Assembly (NCBI GenBank): GCA_023437225.1
Contig: JAEZGS010000017.1
Coordinates: 124,001-188,000 of the forward strand
Direction: 5' to 3'
DNA length: 64,000 bases
DNA from: Bacteroidota bacterium
Lineage (GTDB): Bacteria; Bacteroidota; Bacteroidia; Chitinophagales; Chitinophagaceae
Shown piece after piece: positions 17,104 through 25,731 of the stretch; position 1 is the stretch's first letter; every line of letters begins with the position of its first letter. The translations under genes were made by a program, and so were the position numbers. Under the pieces are notes generated by a model, which had not been told where the DNA came from, did not search any database, and saw nothing but the letters and a program-made list of their open reading frames with translations.

Positions 17104-17643
17104 TCAATTGAGTGCTGAACTGAGTGGCAGATGCCTTTCGAGGAGGCCGCGTAGCGTCTTATGTTGTTGGTCCGATAAAACACGTTTGGGAACTACAATA
17201 GCATGATATGAGTTGGTGTAGAGATAGAAAAAGAAATCAGTTTCCGACGACCGCACAATCGCATCCCAGTTATACTGTGTTTCTGACACCGTATCCCGGT
17301 CAACGATGCCATCTTCACTGATAATCACTTCTGATTGGTCAAGGATATGCTGATTCTCTTTCTCTTTAAGCATAGCGGCAACTCTGGATCTTATTGACCG
17401 CTGAACAAAAAAAGGCACCAGGGTAACATATACAAGGCCAACTACAGTAAAGATGAGAAAATCAATGAACCATTGGCCCCGATGCCATGACAGTACATAC
17501 ACCGAAGCTACAACTGAATAGAGAAGGAGCACCCTCGTGTAATACATCATTCTGTATTTCTTCCTGAAAGGGGCTGCCCAGGTAGTGTAATAGTTGAATG
17601 AAAAGAATTCTTCCCTTGTAAGATGGAATTTGAGGTTGATCAT
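17104..17643 (-). CDS. YcxB-like membrane protein
   Basis: A 179-residue protein. Two hydrophobic segments at about 35-75 are followed by a soluble C-terminal domain with VIISEDGIVDRD, YNWDAIVRS and YHAIVVPKRV, the layout of YcxB-like proteins, whose function is unknown. The ATG at 17643 is preferred; an in-frame TTG two codons upstream overlaps the topA stop. It lies 2 bases after topA on the same strand and must be cotranscribed with it. The topA pairing is probably incidental, since nothing in this protein suggests a link to DNA topology. Confidence 0.75.
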   Translation of the reverse strand: MINLKFHLTREEFFSFNYYTTWAAPFRKKYRMMYYTRVLLLYSVVASVYVLSWHRGQWFIDFLIFTVVGLVYVTLVPFFVQRSIRSRVAAMLKEKENQHILDQSEVIISEDGIVDRDTVSETQYNWDAIVRSSETDFFFYLYTNSYHAIVVPKRVLSDQQHKTLRGLLERHLPLSSALN

Positions 17644-17645
17644 TT

Positions 17646-19991
17646 TCAACCGGCTTTCTTCTTACGCGGAGCTTTTTTCGGTGGGTTGGCTTTAGCTTCC
17701 TCGATTAACTTTTTTACATCATCAATAGACAAATCCGCTACGTTCTCCTGCTTTTCCTTCGGGATCTTGAAATTGCGAAGTCCCTGCTTGATGTAAGGAC
17801 CATAAGGACCACGGAGTAACTGGATCTTCTCTTTTTCAAATACCTTAATGGTACGCTCTTCCTTAGCACTTCTTTTCTCTTTGATGATGGGAATTGCGTC
17901 TTCAAGCGAAATGGCGTATGGGTCGTGGTCTTTACTAAGCGAATAGAATTTTTTGTCGTGACTGATATAAGGTCCGAATCTGCCAATATTTACAGTGACA
18001 TCACCGTCTTCAAATTGCCCTAGTGTCCGCGGCAGTTTGAATAGTTCCATGGCTTCATCGAGGCTAATTGTCTCGATACTTTGGGTGTTTTTCAACTTCG
18101 CGAAACGTGGCTTCTCTTCATCGTTTACATCACCAATCTGCACCATTGGCCCATAACGTCCCATTCGGGCAATGACTTTCTTACCCGATGCTGCTTCAAT
18201 GCCCAATTCCCGTTCGCCCTTGATCCTCTCCGCATTTTCAATTGTATTCTCAACATCTTTTTTAAAGGGGTTGTAGAATTCGTCGATCATCTTATTCCAC
18301 TTCAATTTCCCAGCAGCCACTTCGTCAAATTCGCCTTCAATGCGCGCGGTAAAACCATAATCCATTATGTCGTCAAAGTACTGCTTAAGAAAATCCGTCA
18401 CCACCAGGCCCAGGTCTGTTGGAAACAACTTTGACTTCTCAGCACCCGTAGTTTCCTCTTTGGTTTCCGAATTGATGGCGTCATTTGCCAGGGTGAGGGT
18501 TCTGAACTTGCGCTTAACCCCTTCTTTATCGCGTTTTTCTACATAGCCGCGTTTGAGGATAGTGCTGATAGTTGGCGCGTATGTGGAAGGGCGGCCAATA
18601 CCAAGCTCTTCCAGTTTCTTCACTAATGACGCTTCTGTATAACGGGGAAGAGGCCTGCTGAATCTTTCAGTTGCTTTCATCCAGTTAAGAGGAAGCTTTT
18701 GTCCGACAGTCAAAGGCGGTAACATTCCTTCTTTAACTTCATCATCCTCCATGTCCTCATCGTCCCTGTCTTCCATATATACTTTAAGAAACCCATCAAA
18801 TTTCAAGACTTCACCCTGTGCGGTCAACTCTTCTTTATTCGTTGAGATCGTAATCTTTGCAACTGTCTTTTCTAATTCTGCATCAGCCATTTGGCAGGCC
18901 ATCGTTCGCTTCCAAATGAGTTCATAAAGACGTCTTGCGTCATTATCGTCAACTGTAGCGTTTTCCATATACGTTGGCCGGATCGCCTCATGCGCTTCCT
19001 GAGCGGACTCGTTTTTGTTCTTAAACTTCCTTGGTTGATGGTACCGTTTTCCAAACTGAGAGGTTATCTGGTTGCTGATATCACCAAGGGCAGTTTCACT
19101 AAGATTGACAGAGTCGGTACGCATGTATGTTATCTTACCACTTTCATACAGCTTCTGCGCAATGAGCATAGTCCTGCTTACCGAGTATCCAAGTTTGCGA
19201 CTGGCTTCCTGTTGCAGCGTTGAAGTAGTAAAAGGTGCAGAAGGGGTTTTCCTGGTTGGCTTTACCTGGACGTCCGCCACTGTGAATTCCGCACCTTTGC
19301 ATGATTCAAGGAAGGTTGCGGCGTTATCCTCGCTGGCGAAACGCCTTCCTTCGGCACTAAAATTCGTTTTCTTCTTATTGGTATCGTTTGCTGCAAAAGA
19401 TGCCTCGATCTTGAAACTGCTTGTGGCGTTGAAGGCATTTATCTCACGCTCGCGTTCTGCAATCAGCCTCACAGCTACACTTTGAACCCTGCCGGCGCTC
19501 AGGTTGTTCTTCATGCTCATTTTTCGCCACAAAACAGGAGAAAGCTCAAAACCTACAATACGGTCTAAAACACGTCGTGCCTGCTGCGCATTTACAAGAT
19601 TCATATTCACTGTTCTCGGCTTTTCCACGGCAGATCTGATGGCAGGCTTTGTGATCTCGTGAAAGACAATTCGCTTGGTAGTATTGGGATCCAGCCCTAA
19701 GACTTCACACAAGTGCCAACTGATCGCTTCACCTTCACGGTCCTCATCCGTTGCCAGCCAAACTTCATCTGATTTCTTTGCAATGCTCCTCAGTTCCTTC
19801 ACTACTTTTTCCTTGTCTTCCGGTACGATGTAGGTTGGTTGATAGCTGTTCTGGATATCAATGCCCATCTCTTCTTTCTTGAGGTCGCGGATATGGCCAT
19901 AGCAGCTCTTGACCTCAAAATCGTCGCCCAAAATCTTTTCAATCGTTTTCGCTTTCGCAGGGGACTCCACAATAAGTAAATTCTTCGCCAT
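17646..19991 (-). CDS. topA: DNA topoisomerase I (type IA)
   Basis: A 781-residue enzyme that relaxes negative supercoils through a transient 5'-phosphotyrosine link. The Toprim domain is at the N-terminus (LLIVESPAKAKTI, and the acidic triad in LATDEDREGEAI). The active-site tyrosine is in GKITYMRTDSVNL, and SAGRVQSVAVRLI is a further signature. Instead of zinc fingers, the C-terminal third carries repeated topoisomerase C-terminal units, seen as YGPMVQIG, FGPYISH and YGPYIKQG, and then a lysine-rich tail (PPKKAPRKKKAG). The YcxB-like gene follows after 2 bases. The 218 bases upstream separate it from the divergent DUF4407 gene, and hold both promoters but no clear consensus element. Confidence 0.96.
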   Translation of the reverse strand: MAKNLLIVESPAKAKTIEKILGDDFEVKSCYGHIRDLKKEEMGIDIQNSYQPTYIVPEDKEKVVKELRSIAKKSDEVWLATDEDREGEAISWHLCEVLGLDPNTTKRIVFHEITKPAIRSAVEKPRTVNMNLVNAQQARRVLDRIVGFELSPVLWRKMSMKNNLSAGRVQSVAVRLIAEREREINAFNATSSFKIEASFAANDTNKKKTNFSAEGRRFASEDNAATFLESCKGAEFTVADVQVKPTRKTPSAPFTTSTLQQEASRKLGYSVSRTMLIAQKLYESGKITYMRTDSVNLSETALGDISNQITSQFGKRYHQPRKFKNKNESAQEAHEAIRPTYMENATVDDNDARRLYELIWKRTMACQMADAELEKTVAKITISTNKEELTAQGEVLKFDGFLKVYMEDRDDEDMEDDEVKEGMLPPLTVGQKLPLNWMKATERFSRPLPRYTEASLVKKLEELGIGRPSTYAPTISTILKRGYVEKRDKEGVKRKFRTLTLANDAINSETKEETTGAEKSKLFPTDLGLVVTDFLKQYFDDIMDYGFTARIEGEFDEVAAGKLKWNKMIDEFYNPFKKDVENTIENAERIKGERELGIEAASGKKVIARMGRYGPMVQIGDVNDEEKPRFAKLKNTQSIETISLDEAMELFKLPRTLGQFEDGDVTVNIGRFGPYISHDKKFYSLSKDHDPYAISLEDAIPIIKEKRSAKEERTIKVFEKEKIQLLRGPYGPYIKQGLRNFKIPKEKQENVADLSIDDVKKLIEEAKANPPKKAPRKKKAG

Positions 19992-20209
19992 ATGTTGTCA
20001 GTCGGATAAAAAAATGCCGGTTTGCGTGCAAGTTTAGTGTATAGGAGGCAAATTAAAAAATAAGCGGGTTTCCAGCCGCGGGGAGAAAACGACCGCCAAC
20101 GGAGAAAATAACGAGCCGGATTAGCATTTTATTTGCAATTAACAGATGTGTTTTCCGTTAGCATTTCTTCCTACTTCAACCACCATTTTTAAATATCAAT
20201 CCTACTAAC

Positions 20210-21463
20210 ATGGCTGGAAACCTTAACGGTCAATCCAATGGGTTGTACACGTACGACTCGTTCGATTCAAACAAAAAGAACGGCTCCAACTTCCTATGGT
20301 GGTGTGCAGGGGCGCAACAGGATCTGCTGCGTAATTATCCATCTGAATATGTAAAATATTCCGGGCTCGGTGGCGTATTACTTGCCACATTTGCCCTGGC
20401 AGCGATATCGGCTGGATACGCGCTATACAGCATTTTTCATAACGCTATCGCTGCGGTGTTTTTCGGACTATTATGGGGACTGATCATATTCAATTTCGAC
20501 CGGTTTCTTGTTTCAACGATGCGCAAGTATGGCCTTTCAACCGGAAAGCAAATTCAAATGGCTATTCCGCGGATTGTTCTGGCTGTTCTTATTGGTTTTA
20601 CGATCGCCCGTCCCCTTGAACTGAAAATCTTCGAAAAGGAGATCAATGTAAAAGTTGCTGAGAATATGCACGCGAAAATTTTCAAAAATGATAGTCTGTT
20701 GCGTGAGGAAGAGAGAGCTTTTATCAATGAAGCACAGACAGAAAAAAATCGTTTACAGGGACGCAGGTCGGCGTTGGAAGATACTTTACATGGACTGAGG
20801 TCAGCTTATGTGAGTGAAGCCGACGGTACCGGCGGATCAGGAAGAAGAGGAATTGAGCAGCTTACGCGTTTGAAGATGGATGCGTACAATCGCGCGCTTC
20901 AAAGCTCCACTCCCGAAATAGGCCAGCTCACTGCATCTATCCAGGTTCAGGATAGTATTTTGGGAAGCATCAAGGGTTCGGTTGACTCGAAGCGCAAGGC
21001 ATATGAAGCATCGCTGGCTGCAAACGTTGGTTTTCTAGAGCGAAACAAAGCTTTGTCTGACCTAAGTGATGAGGAAAGCAGCGTTTTCTGGACATCGCTG
21101 TTAATCACCTTGCTGATTATCCTAATTGAAACCGGTCCGATCATATCGAAATTGATCATGCAGGCAGGGCCATACGACATTGCATTAGCTAAAGACGAAC
21201 TTGTTGGGATGGCTGATGCTGAGTCAGAGATCAGACGAAACAAAGCGATGGTGTTTGAACGGAACAAGAAATACTATAACAACAAGCTTGATATTTCGGA
21301 AGAGATATTATCGCAGCTTACTCAAACGCAACGAAGAAAAATTCGTGAGGCTTTCGATAAGTGGGAAAAAGGTGAAAACTCGGGACCCAAGCGGCCTCCG
21401 CTTAAAAACCTTCTTATCGATCTTAAGGAAGAATTACAATTCGACGAGGATCACCTGTTATAA
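20210..21463 (+). CDS. DUF4407 membrane protein
   Basis: A 417-residue membrane protein of the DUF4407 family, whose function is unknown. An N-terminal soluble stretch is followed by three hydrophobic segments (about 45-145), with a conserved NFDRFLVSTMRK between the second and third. A long charged helical region at about 155-275 looks like coiled coil. A last membrane segment lies near 298-320 (TSLLITLLIILIETGPIISKLI) and is followed by a basic cytoplasmic tail. The topology suggests a helical domain held near the membrane on one side. It is divergent from topA and its 3' end overlaps the convergent SGNH hydrolase by 13 bases. Confidence 0.82.
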   Translation: MAGNLNGQSNGLYTYDSFDSNKKNGSNFLWWCAGAQQDLLRNYPSEYVKYSGLGGVLLATFALAAISAGYALYSIFHNAIAAVFFGLLWGLIIFNFDRFLVSTMRKYGLSTGKQIQMAIPRIVLAVLIGFTIARPLELKIFEKEINVKVAENMHAKIFKNDSLLREEERAFINEAQTEKNRLQGRRSALEDTLHGLRSAYVSEADGTGGSGRRGIEQLTRLKMDAYNRALQSSTPEIGQLTASIQVQDSILGSIKGSVDSKRKAYEASLAANVGFLERNKALSDLSDEESSVFWTSLLITLLIILIETGPIISKLIMQAGPYDIALAKDELVGMADAESEIRRNKAMVFERNKKYYNNKLDISEEILSQLTQTQRRKIREAFDKWEKGENSGPKRPPLKNLLIDLKEELQFDEDHLL

Positions 21464-22053
21464 ACTGTTTTCAACTGGTTGAACACAGCGGTTGCCCATC
21501 GCTTATATTCCCGTGCGGAAGGGTGTAGCTTGTCTTCAGTTAACAGCAGCTCGATGTCAGTTGACGCATCGATTGTACTGGTAATGTCAATGAAAGGGCA
21601 GCTTGCCTTCTTTGCGTATTCCTCAATTAGGTTATTATAACTGTCAATTTCTTTTGTAATGAGCTCAATGTTGCGATCGGCCGCGAACGGGGTCAGTCCC
21701 CAGTTAGGGATTGACAGAATAAAAACACGTTGACTATTACCGCCACAAAGTTCTGAGGCAACATCAACCAGGGCTGCAAACTGACTTGAGAACTCTTCAA
21801 GGGGCCTGCCGCGATATTGATTGTTGACGCCTGCTAAGAGCGTAATCACTCCATATTCCGAAGCGAATACATGGCTACGAATATGCGCAAGAAGTTCGTC
21901 GGTGGTCCAACCAGTTTTTGCAACTATCTCAGGCCCGGTACAATTGATGTTCGCATTACGCAGTTGTTGCACCAGCTGGTACGGAAAAGATTCAAAAAGG
22001 GCGACTCCTTCACCGACAGTGTAAGAGTCGCCCAAAGCGAGGTATGATAACAT
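21451..22053 (-). CDS. SGNH/GDSL hydrolase
   Basis: A 200-residue esterase-type hydrolase of the SGNH superfamily. Block I is LALGDSYTVGEG with the nucleophile serine at residue 10. The asparagine block is GVNNQYRG, and the Asp/His pair is in DKLHPSAREY near the C-terminus. The start at 22053 was chosen because it places block I next to the N-terminus, as usual; an upstream in-frame extension would overlap the receptor gene and matches nothing. There is no signal peptide, so it is probably cytoplasmic. Relatives act on acyl esters of lipids or carbohydrates. It follows the outer-membrane receptor gene by 7 bases. Confidence 0.87.
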   Translation of the reverse strand: MLSYLALGDSYTVGEGVALFESFPYQLVQQLRNANINCTGPEIVAKTGWTTDELLAHIRSHVFASEYGVITLLAGVNNQYRGRPLEEFSSQFAALVDVASELCGGNSQRVFILSIPNWGLTPFAADRNIELITKEIDSYNNLIEEYAKKASCPFIDITSTIDASTDIELLLTEDKLHPSAREYKRWATAVFNQLKTVYNR

Positions 22054-22060
22054 AGATGGA

Positions 22061-24691
22061 TTATTGTTGAATACCCTGCATTCCATTCGACATGCCTTCT
22101 GCTTCGCCGCGCATATTCTTTCGCTTAAACAGCGATGCGTCGAACTTTCCAAAGCGATAGCTGAGGTTCAGGCGGACAATCTGGGCGTCTCTTCTTCTCC
22201 AGTCGGTTTGTTTGAAGCCGTTTGCTTCTGAAAACACAGAGTACTTGCGCGTGCGGAACACGTCATTCACATTAAGAGACATTGTGAGGGTGTTTGCCTT
22301 TATCTTGAAATCCTTGCGTATGCCGAAATCAACTCCGTAGTTGGCCGCGATATATCCCTGCGTTGTAGACCCTCCACCCATCATAAATCCACCGCCTCCG
22401 CCGCGACCGCCGCCGCCACTGTTTCCTGTAGATACCGGCAATGCACTTTTTGTTTGATACTCACCACTCAATTGAATGCTCCATGCTTTCGGCAAACGGA
22501 AAGTATTGTTGATCTTGGTGAATGAACTGGTACGCTCATTATCGAGACTCTGCAGTATGTTGCTTCCATTGATCTTTGAATAGTACACGTTCGTATTCAG
22601 GTTCACCTCCCACCATTTGGTAAGTGTGTTGCGGAACACGAGTTCCAATCCACCTGCATATGCAGCGCTTGCATTGATATATGTTGACACAAATGCGGAG
22701 TCACCACTAGATCCGATCTCCTGCCAGTTTTGATAACGAGCGATCAGATCTGTAGTATGCTTGCCAAACAAAGTCACCAGCACACTGTTATTCTTTTCAC
22801 CATAGAATTTTTGATATCCCAGTTCAAGTGAATTGGTGAATTCAGGTTTTAGATCCGGATTACCGGTTTGGAGGTTCAAAGGATCCGAAAAGTCTGTGTT
22901 GGGCATCAACTGAAAGAAGTTAGGTCTGTTGATCTTGCGTGTATAATTTAATTGAATGTCCTGTTTGTTGTTCAGGTTTTTCGTAAGAAACACACTCGGG
23001 AACAGGCTTATCGGAAATTCATTCTTGAAAGTTTGCTTACCGATCTGTTCCCCAGAATAGCTGGAACTTTCAGCGCGCAATCCTAACTGGTAGTTGAATT
23101 TGTCCTTTACTTTTTGCGAGTAGACGCCATAGGCTGCATATACATAATCAGTGTATTCGAAATTGTTGCTGATGTTAGGAAGAAGAATGTCATTTATATA
23201 ATTGATCTGGCGGCTTTCAAATGTCCTTATTTGCGCCCGAAGACCTGCTTCAAACTTTATGTTATCCGTTATAGGAGTAACATAATCTGTTTGCGCAGTT
23301 AAAAATTCATTTCTTCCACCACCATCGATTTCCTGGTTGATCTCAGCAGACTTTGGATTTGTCCTGTTCATATCGTAGAAAGAACGGAATCGAATGTCCT
23401 GGAACATATCGTGCTTACTGCGATTATAATTTATATCGGCAGTCCATTCACGTCCTGGTTTGGTGAACAATTTCTTATAGCTAAGCATTGTTCCGGCATT
23501 ACGAAATTCATTTTCACCAATAGTATTTCTGTAACCGGTTTCGAAGCCTGCTGTATTAGATAATGTATCAGTGAACGTTGAATTTTGATTGTCGAAATCA
23601 AACTTGCCGCGCACGAAGGTTTGCGCAATAGTGATGGTGTTCCTGTTGTTAATAAAGAAATCAAGACCGAATCTTCCGAACATAAATGCACCGTTCCCTT
23701 CATTATCGTTTCTCTGAAATATTCGTGTATTCGGATTATCTAAGAGATTGAATCTTTCTGTTTCCCCCCAGCCAATTGACTTACGCTGGTTGTACATGCC
23801 GTTGGCAAACACATTGATCTTGCCCTGGCGAACATTAATGTCTGCTCCACCGTTAACGCGGCCACGTGAGTCAATACCGGCACGCAAGCCTCCATTGTAC
23901 CCGGTTTTGCGGGCTTTTTTCAAGACGATGTTCAATATTCCTGATTGACCGCCGCTTGCATCAAACTTGGCTGAAGGATTGGTGATCAATTCAACGCTTT
24001 CAATCGCATCAGCAGGTATTTGTTCAAGAGTGAGGGTGGTGGGTCTTCCGTCCACAAAGATTTGTGGAGCTGTATTTCTCAATGTTACGTTGCCATCGAT
24101 ATCAACATTTAAAGCCGGTACGTTTCGCATTACGTCAATTGCAGTTCCGCCTGATGAAGTGATGCTTTTATCGACATTAAAGATCTTTCTATCAATCCCC
24201 ATTTGCATCATGGGCTTGGAGCCGGTCACTGTAACTGATTCAAGCACCTGCGCGTCAGCTTTCAACTTAATGTTGCCAAGATCCTTATCAATGCCTGCCA
24301 TCGCAGAGCTCATATCATTTCCCGCACCCCGATTCATCTCAAAGGCTACTTTTTGCTCATGTGGTGCGTAGCCAATACCGGTGATGGTCAGACGAAAATT
24401 TCCCATCATTGGCAGGTTTTCCAGTGCAAACTCTCCATTGCGTGAAGTAAGCATTCCGGAAATGATCGTGTCTTTGCGCTTGCGTGAAACTGTGTCAAAC
24501 TTGCTTTGTATAAGTTGTACGGAAGCAGCCTCTACAGGTTTGTTTGTTGCTGCATCTATCACTTTACCGTAAAATCTTCCGATGTTCATCTGGCCGCCGC
24601 CTCTCTGACCGCCCATTCCTCCCGGCATTTGACCAGACGCAGATAAGAAAGAAGCACAACTGAATAGAACAACAATAAGTAAACGTAGCAT
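22061..24691 (-). CDS. Outer membrane beta-barrel receptor (TonB-dependent receptor-like)
   Basis: An 876-residue outer-membrane protein starting with a signal peptide (MLRLLIVVLFSCASFLSASGQ); the ATG at 24691 is preferred over an upstream one for that reason. A carboxypeptidase-like domain (FYGKVIDAATNKPVEAASV) is followed by a plug domain (IDVMRNVPALNVDIDGNV, IFVDGRPTTL, GGQSGILNIVLKK) and a large barrel. This is the outer-membrane beta-barrel family, which lacks the strongly conserved SusC features. Two glycine/methionine-rich stretches stand out: the mature N-terminus, and an extracellular-type loop near residue 768 with GGGGRGGGGGF. No SusD-like partner is adjacent, so its ligand is unknown. 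Confidence 0.85.
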   Translation of the reverse strand: MLRLLIVVLFSCASFLSASGQMPGGMGGQRGGGQMNIGRFYGKVIDAATNKPVEAASVQLIQSKFDTVSRKRKDTIISGMLTSRNGEFALENLPMMGNFRLTITGIGYAPHEQKVAFEMNRGAGNDMSSAMAGIDKDLGNIKLKADAQVLESVTVTGSKPMMQMGIDRKIFNVDKSITSSGGTAIDVMRNVPALNVDIDGNVTLRNTAPQIFVDGRPTTLTLEQIPADAIESVELITNPSAKFDASGGQSGILNIVLKKARKTGYNGGLRAGIDSRGRVNGGADINVRQGKINVFANGMYNQRKSIGWGETERFNLLDNPNTRIFQRNDNEGNGAFMFGRFGLDFFINNRNTITIAQTFVRGKFDFDNQNSTFTDTLSNTAGFETGYRNTIGENEFRNAGTMLSYKKLFTKPGREWTADINYNRSKHDMFQDIRFRSFYDMNRTNPKSAEINQEIDGGGRNEFLTAQTDYVTPITDNIKFEAGLRAQIRTFESRQINYINDILLPNISNNFEYTDYVYAAYGVYSQKVKDKFNYQLGLRAESSSYSGEQIGKQTFKNEFPISLFPSVFLTKNLNNKQDIQLNYTRKINRPNFFQLMPNTDFSDPLNLQTGNPDLKPEFTNSLELGYQKFYGEKNNSVLVTLFGKHTTDLIARYQNWQEIGSSGDSAFVSTYINASAAYAGGLELVFRNTLTKWWEVNLNTNVYYSKINGSNILQSLDNERTSSFTKINNTFRLPKAWSIQLSGEYQTKSALPVSTGNSGGGGRGGGGGFMMGGGSTTQGYIAANYGVDFGIRKDFKIKANTLTMSLNVNDVFRTRKYSVFSEANGFKQTDWRRRDAQIVRLNLSYRFGKFDASLFKRKNMRGEAEGMSNGMQGIQQ

Positions 24692-24810
24692 AATAAAGAT
24701 GTTGGTAATAATTACTGGGATTAGGTACAAAAATTCCACAAGATTAGAGGACGCGACGAGTTTTTACTTGCGAGAAGTGTTAAAATAATGTTCAAAGGCA
24801 AAATGAGTGG

Positions 24811-25416
24811 CTAAGCGGCAATTGAAGTGATAAGTAACTGGATGATACCTATCAGGAATCCGAGCACCGCTCCAAATAACTTTATCATCCAGAACTCCCG
24901 TGACATAAGATGTTGTAGAGATTGCTCTATTTTATCGGTTGAAAGAGCTGTAAGCTTGGCAGTAATTGTTTGCTTAACATCAATTTGTTGTTGCAGGTTA
25001 TTCATGTATTCGTTTAGCACCTGGGGAAAGATGATCTGAAGTTCATCCATAAAAATTGCCTTCAACTGGTTAATCGTTTTGTCACCAATGAACATACTTA
25101 TCATAGGCATTTGCCGGCTAAGGCGGACTCTAAGAAACTCGTCAATATGTCCCTCCACATGCGGTAGAATGTCCTTTAAATTTTCAGGATTTGTGACACG
25201 CGATCGGATCTCGTCAAATGAAACAAATCGTTCGGCAACGAGTTGTCCCAGTGTCTCGGAAAGCTGGTGCTGTCTGTTGGGAAGAACACCCTGGAAACGG
25301 ATTCCAAGTATGTTGACCGGAAGGGTAGGATGGAACATCAATTTGATAGCAAGTGCGTTGACGAACCAACCAATTGAAGCAGAGATAAAAGGCAACAGGA
25401 TCAGCCAGTAATTCAT
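24811..25416 (-). CDS. DUF445 membrane protein
   Basis: A 201-residue member of DUF445 (UPF0754), whose function is unknown. It begins with a hydrophobic segment (residues 4-30) containing IGWFVNALAIKLMFHP, the family signature, and ends with a second one near 175-198. The middle is amphipathic helix. It is much shorter than the YheB-type members of other phyla, which have 350 or more residues, but the N-terminal signature is clear and the short form is common in Bacteroidota. It is divergent from tRNA-His and separated from the receptor gene by about 120 bases. Confidence 0.8.
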   Translation of the reverse strand: MNYWLILLPFISASIGWFVNALAIKLMFHPTLPVNILGIRFQGVLPNRQHQLSETLGQLVAERFVSFDEIRSRVTNPENLKDILPHVEGHIDEFLRVRLSRQMPMISMFIGDKTINQLKAIFMDELQIIFPQVLNEYMNNLQQQIDVKQTITAKLTALSTDKIEQSLQHLMSREFWMIKLFGAVLGFLIGIIQLLITSIAA

Positions 25417-25478
25417 GAAGTGAACTTAATGGCGCAAATAAAGGCTAAAAAAATTGCATGAAAAAAATACCAATAGTA

Positions 25479-25510
25479 TTTGGCAGACAGTAACGCTTCT
25501 ACTAATTTTG
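25479..25510 (+). promoter_or_regulatory. tRNA-His promoter
   Basis: TTTG at 25479-25482, a 20-base spacer, then TAATTTTG at 25503-25510. Both elements and the spacing match the Bacteroidota primary promoter consensus. The tRNA begins 11 bases downstream. It is the cleanest promoter in the window and shows which consensus applies. Confidence 0.8.
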
Positions 25511-25520
25511 CCGTCCACAC

Positions 25521-25595
25521 GGTGATTGTAGCTCAGTTGGTTAGAGCATCAGATTGTGGTTCTGAGGGTCGCCGGTTCGAACCCGGTCAGTCACC
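25521..25595 (+). tRNA. tRNA-His (GTG anticodon)
   Basis: The cloverleaf is complete. The acceptor stem is GTGATTG (25522-25528) with CAGTCAC (25588-25594), and an extra G at -1 (25521) faces C73 (25595), the identity pair recognised by HisRS. D arm GCTC/GAGC; anticodon stem TCAGA/TCTGA with loop TTGTGGT, hence GTG; variable loop GGGTC; T arm GCCGG/CCGGT around TTCGAAC. The CCA end is not encoded. It stands alone, with its own promoter and terminator. Confidence 0.97.
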
Positions 25596-25597
25596 CA

Positions 25598-25627
25598 AAG
25601 CCTGGACATAAGTCCAGGCTTTTTTTA
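25598..25627 (+). terminator. Terminator after tRNA-His
   Basis: AGCCTGGAC / GTCCAGGCT with a 4-base loop (ATAA), followed by seven T residues, starting 4 bases after the tRNA. Confidence 0.92.
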
Positions 25628-25718
25628 TTTGCTGTTGTTGTTCTTCCGCTCGTAATTTATTGTGGCAAAGCCTTTGTTAATATCCTTATATTGCCAATCA
25701 CTGCGCTCGATTAAAGAT

Positions 25719-25726
25719 TATTTTTG
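25719..25726 (+). promoter_or_regulatory. -7 box close to the start of the tail-specific protease gene
   Basis: TATTTTTG matches TANNTTTG exactly and ends 5 bases before the ATG at 25732. If used, it gives a leaderless or nearly leaderless transcript. No TTTG is present at the ideal distance; the nearest TTG is at 25691. Confidence 0.4.
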
Positions 25727-25731
25727 GAACA

